From a virus: a DNA stretch of 34,235 bases. Location: positions 1-34,235 of IMG/VR virus record IMGVR_UViG_3300017991_000259; one strand, given 5' to 3'. How positions within the stretch are numbered: position 1 is the stretch's first letter; every line of letters begins with the position of its first letter. Below, piece after piece: positions 1 through 7,165 of this stretch. A program made the translations under genes and the position numbers. The notes under the pieces are model-generated. The model ran no database searches and was not told where the DNA came from. It saw nothing but the letters and a program-made list of their open reading frames with translations.

Positions 1-591
1 AGCGTACCCGCAACGCTCTATAGAGCGGAGGACCCGCAAAGTCCCCAGGGGCCACACGTTACACGCTCCGTCCGTGAACGTGGGCCGGCCGGCCGCGGCA
101 ATGCCCTCCAGCTGGTCCCGCAGGCGCAGCCGGTCCTCAGGGAACATCGACGCCAGGACACCGTGCAGCCGGATGCTCCGGGCCACCACGGAATCCGGCC
201 GCACGGGCACGTGCTCCAGCGCCGGCAGCTCCAGCAGGTGCCACTCCCCGTCCGTGCCCTCCACCCACCGCAGCTGGGTGCCCTGCATCCAGCCGCGGAC
301 GTGCGCCTCCCGGCGCGCGTGGTCCAGCACCAGCTGAAGGTCCACCCAGCTGCTGTCCGGGAGCGCCGTGGCCAGACGCCCCAGGGCCGTCAGGTACACC
401 AGGCCCGGGTCCACCGCGGTGGTGTCAGGTTCAAAGCCGGTGCTGTCCACCAGCTGGCCGGATGCCTGGCCCGTCCATGCGGACAGGATGAAGGCCACGG
501 CCAGCGCCAGCCACAGCGCCAGCGCGCGGGCGGCAGTCAGGCGCGGCGGCCGCCAGGCGCGCGGGCGGTAGCGGTGCAGACTACTCCTCAT
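1..591 (-). CDS. Membrane-anchored or exported protein, cut by window edge
   Basis: I translated this frame by hand: it opens with ATG at 591 and stays open for 197 codons to base 1 with no stop, so the 3' end lies outside the window. A GGAGG sequence sits about 5 bases upstream, and the start overlaps the end of the preceding gene by 11 bases. Residues about 20-42 form a hydrophobic stretch rich in Ala and Leu after a basic N-terminus, which fits a signal peptide or membrane anchor. The rest is a mixed soluble sequence with repeated Trp and Leu. No family recognised. It is the last gene of the leftward early unit seen here. Confidence 0.65.
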   Translation of the reverse strand, partial: MRSSLHRYRPRAWRPPRLTAARALALWLALAVAFILSAWTGQASGQLVDSTGFEPDTTAVDPGLVYLTALGRLATALPDSSWVDLQLVLDHARREAHVRGWMQGTQLRWVEGTDGEWHLLELPALEHVPVRPDSVVARSIRLHGVLASMFPEDRLRLRDQLEGIAAAGRPTFTDGACNVWPLGTLRVLRSIERCGYA

Positions 592-979
592 GGTCCTCCA
601 CCTCCTGCGCAGGCATCTGGCCGGACAGAATGGCGCGCACCACGGACAGTGCCGTATCAATCCCCCTGCGCTCCAGCGCGGTGTCCAGGTTGGTGCTGCG
701 CGGCTTCTGGCTGCGCAGGTCCGCGGCCAGCCTGTCCTCCCACGCGCGCGCCAAGTCCCACAGCGGCGGCAGCGCCACGCGCGTGCCATGCTCACTGTCC
801 GCGGAACCGTACTCCAGGTCCTGTGTGGCCTGCTCCACCTCCCGCAGCGCCAGCACCGCCTGGAGGAGCTGCGCCTGCGTGTCCAACTTCCTGCGCGCGC
901 GGCGGGCCTCCCACCAGTGCAGGACGATCAGCAGCGCGAACAGCGCAACTATCAGCCAGTCCATCGGGCTGTGTTCCAT
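581..979 (-). CDS. Small membrane protein with coiled-coil stalk
   Basis: 132 residues. Residues about 7-23 are a single transmembrane segment (WLIVALFALLIVLHWW), followed by an Arg-rich stop-transfer and a helical, probably coiled-coil region to about residue 65. I chose ATG at 979 because GGAGG lies 8 bases upstream; an in-frame GTG at 994 would place the site inside the gene. The upstream gene stops at 981, two bases away. The topology resembles small phage membrane proteins such as spanins or exclusion proteins, but nothing identifies one of these. Function unknown. Confidence 0.65.
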   Translation of the reverse strand: MEHSPMDWLIVALFALLIVLHWWEARRARRKLDTQAQLLQAVLALREVEQATQDLEYGSADSEHGTRVALPPLWDLARAWEDRLAADLRSQKPRSTNLDTALERRGIDTALSVVRAILSGQMPAQEVEDHEE

Positions 980-980
980 G

Positions 981-1220
981 TCATCCACCTCCACGGTTCA
1001 GGCTCACCGCCAGGGCCACCAGCAGCCCCAGCGCGGCCACACCCAGCACCAGCAGCGCCAGCCACAACACCTGGGCCAGCGGCCGATGCCGGCGCGGCAG
1101 CGGCGCCGCCGGCGCCAGCTTGATCTCACACTCCTCACACAGCAGGCTGCCCTGCACCGCGGAACGGTGACAGCCAGGAGCTGCACACGTCTCCCCGGGT
1201 GCCGGCGGCCGGTAGCGCAT
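981..1220 (-). CDS. Zinc-binding single-pass membrane protein
   Basis: 79 residues. Four cysteines at C12, C17, C28 and C31 form a small zinc-ribbon-like knuckle before a Pro/Arg-rich linker, and residues about 49-74 are one strongly hydrophobic transmembrane helix at the C-terminus. The predicted arrangement is a cytosolic metal-binding head on a tail anchor. ATG at 1220 overlaps the upstream stop by one base (TGATG); GTG at 1223 is the alternative. Function unknown. It lies in a run of three consecutive membrane-type small genes (581-1220 and the truncated one at the edge). Confidence 0.65.
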   Translation of the reverse strand: MRYRPPAPGETCAAPGCHRSAVQGSLLCEECEIKLAPAAPLPRRHRPLAQVLWLALLVLGVAALGLLVALAVSLNRGGG

Positions 1221-1555
1221 CACCGTGGCCTCACGGTCACGGACAGCCTGCCGGACTTGCTCTGGTCCACGTGGAACGTGGACGCCAGCTCCGTCAGCTC
1301 CGGCGTCACATCCCCCAGGTGCTCATCCTCGCGCGGCTCCAGGTGCAGCTGGCCCCTGCCGTGTCCCACCTCCGCCACGGCGGCCACGTGGCCCAGGCGG
1401 ATGCCGGTGTCCCCGCGGAAGACGGGAGCATTCAACAGCAGCCGGCCGCGGTGGCCGGCGAGGTGCGCCGTCACCACGCAGCGGTTGACACTCCGCACCT
1501 GCGGGACGTAGGCCGCGCCCCTCCTCATTGCGGATCGTGCGTTGTGAATCGCCAT
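1220..1555 (-). CDS. Hypothetical protein, 111 aa
   Basis: Begins MAIHNARSAMRRG with an excellent ribosome binding site (AAGGAGGAGGAGACC before ATG). The sequence alternates short beta-like stretches (VVTAHLAGHRGRLLL, GQLHLEP) and has no membrane segment or recognised motif. It follows a 236-base non-coding gap that carries a CTCGAG repeat element about 23 bases upstream of the start, so it may be the first gene of a sub-operon. No family recognised. Confidence 0.7.
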   Translation of the reverse strand: MAIHNARSAMRRGAAYVPQVRSVNRCVVTAHLAGHRGRLLLNAPVFRGDTGIRLGHVAAVAEVGHGRGQLHLEPREDEHLGDVTPELTELASTFHVDQSKSGRLSVTVRPR

Positions 1556-1791
1556 GGTCTCCTCCTCCTTCTGAAAACTCGAGCTCCGCCCCGCGCGGCC
1601 AATTCTCGAGCTACGCGCCGCGCAGGAATTGACCAGGCCGGGGTGGCGGCAACATCAGGACGTGTGTGGTCCGGCGAGTCCCGCGGCCCTCTGCTCCCGC
1701 GGAACGGGATGGCCGCCCTGAGTTTCCCGCCAGGTCAGGCCCCGGACACCTCCGGCAGGCATCCAGCCCCGGCCCGGTCGTCCAGCAGCTG
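1556..1791. promoter_or_regulatory. Non-coding gap with CTCGAG element
   Basis: A 236-base gap in an otherwise tightly packed gene row. It holds repeat element A (1578-1626), an inverted repeat GGCCAATTC...GAATTGACC (about 1597-1633, one mismatch) and a short self-complementary pair CCGCGG (1681-1686 and 1697-1702). A 35-codon frame starting near 1762 has a weak ribosome site and looks like chance. Regulation of the gene starting at 1555 is an inference from position. Confidence 0.4.
1578..1626 (-). repeat. CTCGAG element, copy A
   Basis: Contains two CTCGAG sites (1578-1583, 1605-1610) and the segment CTCGAGCTCCGCCCCG, which is identical at 19706-19721. It also has CGCGCCGCGCAG, shared with copies B and D. 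In the sense of transcription the end of the element is followed by TTTTC and then the GGAGGAGG ribosome binding site of the gene starting at 1555. Confidence 0.7.
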
Positions 1792-2514
1792 CTACGCCAG
1801 GACCTTGGCCCCGGGCACCAGCTCCAGCAGCTTCTCCTTCACGTTCTGCATGGCCTCCAGCTGCCAGGCACCTCCGTCCGCCTCGAACAGGGCCACCTGG
1901 ACACACCTGCGCTCGCCGGTCACGCGCAGCACGAACTCCGACGCCGGCTGCTCCACCTCCCGGAAGGTCCGGAAGGGGCGCAGCGTCACAGGGCTGGGCA
2001 GCTCCACGCGCTCCGCCAGGGCCACGCCAGCGCGCGCCGTCACCTTCTGCGTCACGCCATCGTCCCCCAGGGTGGCCTCCTCATCCATGGTGACCAGGCC
2101 CAGGCACTTCAGCAGCTGCGCGCGCTCCGGGGTGTCCACGAACATGGATTGCAGGCCGATCATGGCCTCCTCATGCTCATACCAGTGGCCGAAGTTGAAC
2201 GCCTTGCCCATCAGCTCCGCGCCGGCCAGGCACTCCCGCTGCCGGTCCTGATTCAGCGGCCCCAGCAGGAGCACCGCGTCCGGCTTGCAGACGTGCAGCA
2301 CCACCTCCTCCGCCTGCACCGCGTCCAGGCCGGACATCAGATAGTCCACCAGGCCGGTCAGGCTGCCGAACCGCAGACCCTGCGCCAGCGGCTGCTTCAC
2401 CAGCGTCAGCTTGCGGGCCGTGTACGTGTGCTCCACGCCATCGGGTCCGGTCAGGTGATACTCCGGGTCATCCGCCAGCCCCACCATGTATTGCAGGGCC
2501 TCCTTGTCCAGCAT
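1792..2514 (-). CDS. DUF2303 family phage protein
   Basis: 240 residues. The order of motifs matches the DUF2303 family known from phage early regions: a mid-protein segment with LTGLVDYL, a GPLNQDRQREC segment, FNFGHWYEHEEAMIGLQSMF, and a C-terminal LRPFRTFREVEQPASEFVLR segment. The biochemical role of the family is not established; it usually sits among replication or recombination genes. ATG overlaps the upstream stop (ATGA at 2514), so translation is probably coupled to the 109-residue gene before it. Full length for the family. Confidence 0.8.
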   Translation of the reverse strand: MLDKEALQYMVGLADDPEYHLTGPDGVEHTYTARKLTLVKQPLAQGLRFGSLTGLVDYLMSGLDAVQAEEVVLHVCKPDAVLLLGPLNQDRQRECLAGAELMGKAFNFGHWYEHEEAMIGLQSMFVDTPERAQLLKCLGLVTMDEEATLGDDGVTQKVTARAGVALAERVELPSPVTLRPFRTFREVEQPASEFVLRVTGERRCVQVALFEADGGAWQLEAMQNVKEKLLELVPGAKVLA

Positions 2515-2843
2515 CAGGTCTGTCCCCCTTCCACCGTCGTGAATGCATCCATTTGATTCGGGCTCTTGCCAAGCGCAACACGCTTGCCATCGTGCTCCGC
2601 CAGGTGGACCACTCCATCCACCACCTTGGCCTTGCCCAGCTTGGACTTGCAGCTGATCCGGATGGCAGCGGCCTCCCGGCTTTCGGCCGGCGCCAGGGTC
2701 ACGGTCAGCGTGATGGTGCGCTCCGCCGTGGCCAGCGTGTTCACGTCGTCCACGTCCAGCAGCACCCGCTCCAGCTCGCGCTTGAACAGCTCCAGCGCGG
2801 CCCCGTCAGCCAGGGTGTCCAGGCCCACGGGCTCCAGCTTCAT
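2514..2843 (-). CDS. Small early protein paired with DUF2303 gene
   Basis: 109 residues starting MKLEPVGLDTLADG, with GGGAGG about 5 bases upstream and an ATGA overlap with the preceding gene at 2840. The N-terminal half is a predicted helix (ALELFKRELERVLLDV) and the second half is strand-rich (TITLTVTLAP, AAIRISCKSKLGKA). I do not recognise a named domain. Its coupling on both sides suggests it acts with the DUF2303 product. Confidence 0.75.
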   Translation of the reverse strand: MKLEPVGLDTLADGAALELFKRELERVLLDVDDVNTLATAERTITLTVTLAPAESREAAAIRISCKSKLGKAKVVDGVVHLAEHDGKRVALGKSPNQMDAFTTVEGGQT

Positions 2844-3385
2844 GGCGTCCTCCCTTCTCCGCGCGCTTGCGCGGTCTCCAGCTCCTCCTCCCGTGCGGTC
2901 ACCTCCTGCATCCGTGGTGACCGCGTGATGGCGTCTACCAGCTCCGCACAGCGCGCCTGAGCGCCTGGCGGCAGCTCCGCATGGAAAGACACCGGGGACC
3001 CCGGTTGGTCTGCGTAGGCGTCCGCGAACAGCCACACAGCTGCCACCGCCTCCGCGTGCACAGGCTCCGGCATCGGCAGCGGCTCCGCGTCCAGGTCCAG
3101 CTCCCCCTGGCCGGCAGCGTGCCGCCAGGACACCCACACGATAGCCTGCCGGCCGCTGTTCGTCCGCCGGCGCCGGCCAGAGTCCAGCACCAGGCCGGAC
3201 TTGGACAGCCGGGTGAGCGCGCCGCTGACGGTCTGGTGTCTCATGTCCAGGTCCAGCTCCGTGCGCTCACACGTCAGGCCGTACCGTCCCGCGCCATCGA
3301 CGTGGCGCAGGATCTTCCCGTCCATCTGCGGGAGCTGCGCTTGCAGGCTCTCCCACGCCTCCCGGCTGGTGTCACGCACCTCCAT
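2840..3385 (-). CDS. Winged-helix DNA-binding protein
   Basis: 181 residues. Residues about 23-80 read as a MarR-like winged helix: a helix ending ILRHV, a recognition helix region RHQTVSGALTRLSKSGL, then the wing LDSGRRRRTNSGRQAIVWV. The C-terminal half is helical and acidic. ATG at 3385 has GGAGGAGGTGACC directly upstream; the longer GTG at 3400 overlaps the site. It overlaps the end of the replication initiator gene by 14 bases. Likely role is binding phage DNA in replication or early regulation, inferred from fold and position. Confidence 0.7.
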   Translation of the reverse strand: MEVRDTSREAWESLQAQLPQMDGKILRHVDGAGRYGLTCERTELDLDMRHQTVSGALTRLSKSGLVLDSGRRRRTNSGRQAIVWVSWRHAAGQGELDLDAEPLPMPEPVHAEAVAAVWLFADAYADQPGSPVSFHAELPPGAQARCAELVDAITRSPRMQEVTAREEELETAQARGEGRTP

Positions 3386-4421
3386 GGTCACCTCCTCCAC
3401 GTGTGTCCACCAGGTCCGCCTCCGTCACGCCGGCGGCCGCGGCCATGTCCTCCCGCAGCTCCTCCGCAGAAGGGCCAGGTGCCGGCCGCTGCGGCGCCTG
3501 TCCGTCCCACGTCTCACCCACGTGATTGACCACGGCCTGGAGGCTGGGATCCGTGTATCCCTTGCTGACCAGGCCGCGCATGGTGCGCCTGAACTCCTCC
3601 ACCAGGTCCGCGTCTGCCCAGCGCAGACAGGTGCCGTGGGTGGAGGCCGTATCAGCAGCATCCACCTCCCGCGGCTTCAGGCCGCCACCACTCGCGCGGG
3701 GGTACGCCTCCGGGTCGTCATGTGATTCCGCCTCCATGGCCGCCATGAACGCCATGCGGATCCGCAGGGACTCCCGGCCATGCTCCGTGTGCACATCCTG
3801 AGGCCGCACCGGGGTGAAGCACCCCGCCACCACGTTGTCCGGTGGGGGGGGTGAGGGTGGCGCCGGCGGCGCCTTTCCCCTTCCCCTTCCTTTCTGTTCT
3901 ATTCCCTTCATTTGGGTGGAGTCCTCCGGCTGGCTGCCGGACTGATCCGGCTCGCTGCCGGAGTGGTCCGGACCACTCCGGACTTGTCCGGAGTCCTCCG
4001 GATCTGCCGGCGCGCGCTCACCGCCCTCCGGGTCCGGGCCGCGCGTCCCGGGAGGACTCCCCGGTGCCGGAGGCGGGCCGAACCTGGACGGGGCCTCACG
4101 GTCATAGCGCATCCCACGCTGATGCTTCTCCCAGCGCAGGATGGCCGCCACCTCCCGCTCCTGGTGGTCCACATAGAACAGCCACAGCTGCGCGCGGTGC
4201 AGCTCCTCCCGCAGGCCGGTCACCATGTCCACGTCCCAGCCCTTGTCACGCGCAACCGCCGGCACCACCTCATCCAGGATGTCATCAGGGTCGGCGCTCA
4301 GGCGGCCATCACGGTCACCGTGCGCCAGCGCCAGGGAGTACAGCACCTCCGCCTCCAGGGACACCCGGCCAAACCGGCTGTTTCCGGACAGGCACTTGCT
4401 TATCATCCTGCGCTCCGCCAC
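3372..4421 (-). CDS. Replication initiator / replisome organizer-like protein
   Basis: 349 residues. The N-terminal 110 residues match the pattern of phage replication proteins with a winged helix: RRMISKCL, then a helix with LYSLALAHGDRDGRL, a DPDDILDEVVP segment, and ILRWEKHQRG. Residues about 110-210 are a Pro/Gly/Ser/Asp-rich linker, and the C-terminal third is helical (DADLVEEFRRTMRGLV). GTG at 4421 is preceded by GGAGGAGGAGCAC; ATG at 4406 is an alternative. The linker is encoded by a phased CCGG array (3926-4010) that may be a replication origin, an arrangement like lambda O. The longer frame to 4511 has no good start. Confidence 0.7.
   Translation of the reverse strand: MAERRMISKCLSGNSRFGRVSLEAEVLYSLALAHGDRDGRLSADPDDILDEVVPAVARDKGWDVDMVTGLREELHRAQLWLFYVDHQEREVAAILRWEKHQRGMRYDREAPSRFGPPPAPGSPPGTRGPDPEGGERAPADPEDSGQVRSGPDHSGSEPDQSGSQPEDSTQMKGIEQKGRGRGKAPPAPPSPPPPDNVVAGCFTPVRPQDVHTEHGRESLRIRMAFMAAMEAESHDDPEAYPRASGGGLKPREVDAADTASTHGTCLRWADADLVEEFRRTMRGLVSKGYTDPSLQAVVNHVGETWDGQAPQRPAPGPSAEELREDMAAAAGVTEADLVDTRGGGDHGGA
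3926..4010. repeat. Phased CCGG array (origin candidate)
   Basis: Nine CCGG tetranucleotides begin at 3926, 3937, 3947, 3958, 3968, 3978, 3988, 3998 and 4007, a spacing of 9-11 and mostly 10 bases, about one helical turn. The period is not a multiple of three, so it does not come from a repeated peptide even though it lies in coding sequence. The middle is a 24-base perfect palindrome. Iterons inside an initiator gene are known from lambda O; that this is an origin is my inference. Confidence 0.6.
3958..3981. repeat. 24-bp perfect palindrome
   Basis: The two 12-base halves (left half CCGGAGTGGTCC) are exact reverse complements. It sits at the centre of the phased CCGG array inside the initiator gene. 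A dimeric DNA-binding protein site or a cruciform-forming origin element are both possible. Confidence 0.75.
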
Positions 4422-4614
4422 GTGCTCCTCCTCCCGTGTGAACAGGATGGGTGGGCCGCCACCCAGCACGTCACCACCCCGGTGCGGCCCTGCCCATCCT
4501 GTCTGGAGCACCAGGGGAAGCGGGGAGAGTCAGCTGCCCCGCGCCACTCTCCCGGACACGTTTGGTGCTCGCGCACACTCCACGCGCCCCTGGTCGCCTC
4601 CTCCTGGCCCCGGC
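4422..4614. promoter_or_regulatory. Non-coding gap upstream of initiator gene
   Basis: 193 bases with no credible gene. It has an 8-bp inverted repeat, GGGAGAGT at 4523-4530 and ACTCTCCC at 4546-4553 with a 15-base loop and no T-tract. It may carry a leader or promoter for the replication genes, but I see no convincing promoter hexamers. Confidence 0.3.
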
Positions 4615-5442
4615 CTACTTCCGCTTGAAGTTGTCTCCCGGCATCACCACACCGGGCAGCTGCATGGCGCACTCCCACGCCACGTTGCACGTCCGGGACA
4701 GATCATCCCGGGACCCGCGCCGCTCCGCCATGTCCATGAACAGGTGGAAGTCCCGCACGTCCGGCTGCTCGACGGTCACACCGTCCAGGAGTTGCAGCAG
4801 CTCGCACGGCAGCTCGGACTCCCCACCCATCACGCCGGCCAGCTCCTCCAGCCTGAACCGGCTGCCGCCCCAGGTGTTGGCCACCAGCATGAACGGCGCC
4901 GGCACCAGCGTGCGCAGCGTCTTCAGGAACACACGCAGCCACGCGCGCGCCACCACCTGCTCCACCCACAGCAGCGTGTTGGGAATGCCCAGCGCCTCCA
5001 GGCGCCAGGGCGGGATGCCCCACGTGCAGTCATCCAGGTAGAGGCCGCCGGCGCCGGCCGGCCAGTCCCCCAGCAGGTCAGCGATGGACTGCGCGTAGGT
5101 CACCGCCCCGTCCAGGTTCCACGGGTTCAGCTCCCAGGTGTTGTATGTCCCGCCACCACCCTTGACGCCAGGTTGGCGGCCGCCGTCCGCACCGATGCGA
5201 TAGTAGGTGTCGTCATCCATGTCCGCGCGCAGCAGCTCATAGAAACCGCCCACCGCCGTGCCGTACCGCGGCACCTGCCGGCAGTTGACGCCGGCCAGGA
5301 GCACCGCGCTGTCCTTCGTGCGCTCCCGGATGGCCTCCGCCTCCAGGCCCGCGTTGCACACCAGCAGGTCATAGTTGCCCAGGATGTTCACCGGGTTCCG
5401 CAGGTCCTGCCCCTGCACCTTGTGAAACGCCTTCACGTTCAC
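4615..5442 (-). CDS. TIM-barrel glycoside hydrolase-like protein
   Basis: 275 residues with alternating strands and helices typical of a (beta/alpha)8 barrel: NYDLLVCNAG, AVLLAGVNC, GGLYLDDCTWG, PFMLVANTWGG and GVTVEQPD. The strand ends carry D137/D138 and E225, where barrel glycosidases place catalytic acids. The layout recalls hypothetical glycosyl hydrolase families such as GHL15 or GH114. Whether it is enzymatically active, and on what substrate, is unknown. GTG at 5442 overlaps the upstream stop (GTGA); a second GTG at 5436 has better spacing from GGAGG. It has no signal peptide. Its place beside replication genes is unusual. Confidence 0.6.
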   Translation of the reverse strand: MNVKAFHKVQGQDLRNPVNILGNYDLLVCNAGLEAEAIRERTKDSAVLLAGVNCRQVPRYGTAVGGFYELLRADMDDDTYYRIGADGGRQPGVKGGGGTYNTWELNPWNLDGAVTYAQSIADLLGDWPAGAGGLYLDDCTWGIPPWRLEALGIPNTLLWVEQVVARAWLRVFLKTLRTLVPAPFMLVANTWGGSRFRLEELAGVMGGESELPCELLQLLDGVTVEQPDVRDFHLFMDMAERRGSRDDLSRTCNVAWECAMQLPGVVMPGDNFKRK

Positions 5443-5750
5443 CTCCGTGTGTCCGTGACAGCAAAGGGGGTGGCACGCAGCGCCGGCTCCGCGTCCGGCA
5501 ACGCGCGCGCGCTGCGCACCAGCTCCGCCTCTACCTTGGTCTGAAACACCTGCGCCGCCCCCGGCCCCATCACCCAGTCACTGCCGGACCAGAACAGGAA
5601 CCGCGCGCGGCTCTCGCTCCACCTGCGCAGCACCCAGCCGCCGCGCTTCTCCTCCGTGCTCACCTCCAGTGCTCCCGCCGTCTCCTCCGCCAGCCGGGAG
5701 CGTGCGCGTCTCACGTGATTGCCCCACCGGCGGCGCTTGCCTTTCTTCAC
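5439..5750 (-). CDS. Basic hypothetical protein, 103 aa
   Basis: Starts with GTG in a GTGA overlap with the upstream stop at 5747. The first 22 residues are very basic (VKKGKRRRWGNHVRRARSR), suggesting nucleic acid contact, followed by a Trp-rich strand region (GGWVLRRW, ARFLFWSGSDWV). No recognised family. Coupled on both sides to its neighbours. Confidence 0.6.
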   Translation of the reverse strand: MKKGKRRRWGNHVRRARSRLAEETAGALEVSTEEKRGGWVLRRWSESRARFLFWSGSDWVMGPGAAQVFQTKVEAELVRSARALPDAEPALRATPFAVTDTRR

Positions 5751-6016
5751 GGCTGCTCCTCCCGCTCCGTGTCCAGCTCAGGGTGCGTCACCAGGTCCCC
5801 CGTGCAGTCTGCCAGGCGCAGCAGCGCGGACCCCACGCACGTCATCACGTGCACGTCCAGCTGCTCCGTCAGCCACTCCAGCAGCTGCGGGTCCTCCGGC
5901 AGGCGCGGCGGCATGATGTGCTCCAGGATCTTGCGCGCCAGCGCGCGGTGCACATCCCGGCTGGGGACAATCTCCGCGCCGATGCGCGCAGCCGCCTCAC
6001 TCGGTTGCCGCGCCAC
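5747..6016 (-). CDS. Hypothetical helical protein, 89 aa
   Basis: Mostly helical: RALARKILEHIM, DPQLLEWLTEQLDVHVMTCVGSALLRLADC. The GTG start at 6016 overlaps the end of the preceding gene by 20 bases and has only a weak ribosome binding site, so the start is uncertain. No membrane segment and no recognised motif. Confidence 0.55.
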   Translation of the reverse strand: MARQPSEAAARIGAEIVPSRDVHRALARKILEHIMPPRLPEDPQLLEWLTEQLDVHVMTCVGSALLRLADCTGDLVTHPELDTEREEQP

Positions 6017-6266
6017 TGCTCACACCAGGATTGGTGGCGGCCTCCAACACCTCCTCCATCTGCTCACGGAGCGCCGCCAGCTCCGCCTCCAGCGCACGGA
6101 TGCGCTGCCGGCCCACGGCACCGTTGCCCTGGTCCAGAACATCCTCATAGCGCGCCTTGAATGCCGCCTCCACCTTCGGCTTGCGGAACCGCAGCGCGCC
6201 ACCCTTCACCTGCTCCAGCTCCAGCACCAGATTCACCAGGACGCCAACCGCCTGGCACACGTCCAT
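5997..6266 (-). CDS. Coiled-coil hypothetical protein, 89 aa
   Basis: ATG at 6266 (GTG at 6272 also possible). Two hydrophobic helices at the N-terminus (VGVLVNLVLELEQV) precede a long coiled coil (RIRALEAELAALREQMEEVLEA). The start lies inside the 3' end of the previous gene by about 34 bases and has no clear ribosome site. The frame is open upstream of the start, so it could instead be the second half of a frameshifted gene with the 80-residue product. Confidence 0.55.
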   Translation of the reverse strand: MDVCQAVGVLVNLVLELEQVKGGALRFRKPKVEAAFKARYEDVLDQGNGAVGRQRIRALEAELAALREQMEEVLEAATNPGVSSGAATE

Positions 6267-6475
6267 GAACACGTCCCCGCGCGGACTTGCCTGGGAATCC
6301 CCTGCGCCAGCCGCGCGCGGTCATGCGGCGCCAACATCGGCCGCACCATGTCACACACCAGGTCCGCCACCTTGAAGTTGAGGGACACGCGCGAACGCTT
6401 GCCGGCCAGCGCACGCTTGAGCGTGTTGGTCAGCTCCCGCCGCTCCGCCACGGACTGCTTTGCTTCCTTCGCCAT
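6233..6475 (-). CDS. Hypothetical protein, 80 aa
   Basis: Starts MAKEAKQSVAERREL after GGGGGAG and overlaps the upstream stop (ATGA at 6475). The first 60 residues look like a real helical protein (ELTNTLKRALAGKRSRVSLN, VADLVCDMVRPMLAPHDR). The last 20 (RAGTCSWTCARRLASW) look like frame noise, which raises the possibility of a frame change into the 89-residue gene that overlaps its end. Confidence 0.55.
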   Translation of the reverse strand: MAKEAKQSVAERRELTNTLKRALAGKRSRVSLNFKVADLVCDMVRPMLAPHDRARLAQGIPRQVRAGTCSWTCARRLASW

Positions 6476-6750
6476 CACTCCCCCTCCGTGTGAACCGTGT
6501 AGACGGTCACCGTCTGCCAGGACGCCAGGGTGTCCGCCTCCGTGATGATGTAGAACCCGCGGCGCAGCGCGGCCTCCGTGCGCGCGCGCTCCTGGCGCAG
6601 CTCCCACTCCTCCAGGGCCGCCTCCCCGAACACCAGCCAGAGTCCCATGGACAGCAGGACAATCACGCCATACTCCACCAGGCGCTCCTGCGCCGTCTTG
6701 CGCACGCGGCCCGTGGGCACGCCGCGCTCCCGCCGGGACGTGCGTGCCAT
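6475..6750 (-). CDS. Small single-pass membrane protein
   Basis: 91 residues. A basic N-terminus is followed by a transmembrane segment at about residues 26-45 (YGVIVLLSMGLWLVFGEAAL), then a charged helix (WELRQERARTEAALRRG) and a short strand-rich end. ATG at 6750 overlaps the upstream stop; GTG at 6753 is the alternative. Function unknown. Could be an inner-membrane exclusion or lysis-related protein, without direct evidence. Confidence 0.65.
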   Translation of the reverse strand: MARTSRRERGVPTGRVRKTAQERLVEYGVIVLLSMGLWLVFGEAALEEWELRQERARTEAALRRGFYIITEADTLASWQTVTVYTVHTEGE

Positions 6751-7163
6751 CACCGCGTCCCCGCGTCTGCCAGCTGCTGCACCTGCTCCTCACCCTCCAC
6801 ACCCCACAGCCGGCCGATGGACTCGGCATCCACGAACCGATGCCCCCCGGGATTGGACAGGCTCCCAAGTTGCAGCTGCTCCCAGGTCTCCCGTGGGCTC
6901 CACGTGCGCAGGTGTCCCACCCACGCGCTGCGCAGCTCCACGCGGCCACTGGTCTTGACGGCCACCACCACCCCGTGCACCTTCCGCCGCGCCGGCGTCA
7001 CGCACACCTGGCCGATGGCGGGCCGCTTGGGAACCCACTGCCGGCAGGTGCACATGGCCGCCTCCGCACCACAGCTGTGACACCGCACCGCGTCCTCCAG
7101 AATGAAGGCCGCACCCGGCGGCACGCGCGGCGCCTCCCCCGGCTCCACCTTCCGCTCCTTCAT
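6750..7163 (-). CDS. Cysteine-rich hypothetical protein, 137 aa
   Basis: Cysteines C28, C31, C38 and C40 form a compact CxxC...CxC cluster near the N-terminus, probably a zinc site. A strand-rich middle follows (VHGVVVAVKTSGRVELRSAW) and a helical C-terminus. ATG at 7163 has GGAGGAGTGACC directly before it; GTG at 7169 overlaps the upstream stop. No family recognised. Confidence 0.65.
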   Translation of the reverse strand: MKERKVEPGEAPRVPPGAAFILEDAVRCHSCGAEAAMCTCRQWVPKRPAIGQVCVTPARRKVHGVVVAVKTSGRVELRSAWVGHLRTWSPRETWEQLQLGSLSNPGGHRFVDAESIGRLWGVEGEEQVQQLADAGTR

Positions 7164-7165
7164 GG

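Noticed and set aside
1655-1906. Open frame crossing the gap upstream of 1555
   Set aside because: Overlaps the DUF2303 gene in another frame, is Gly/Arg-rich and has no good ribosome site.
4523-4553. Hairpin before the initiator gene as a terminator
   Set aside because: The stem is short, the loop long and there is no T-run.
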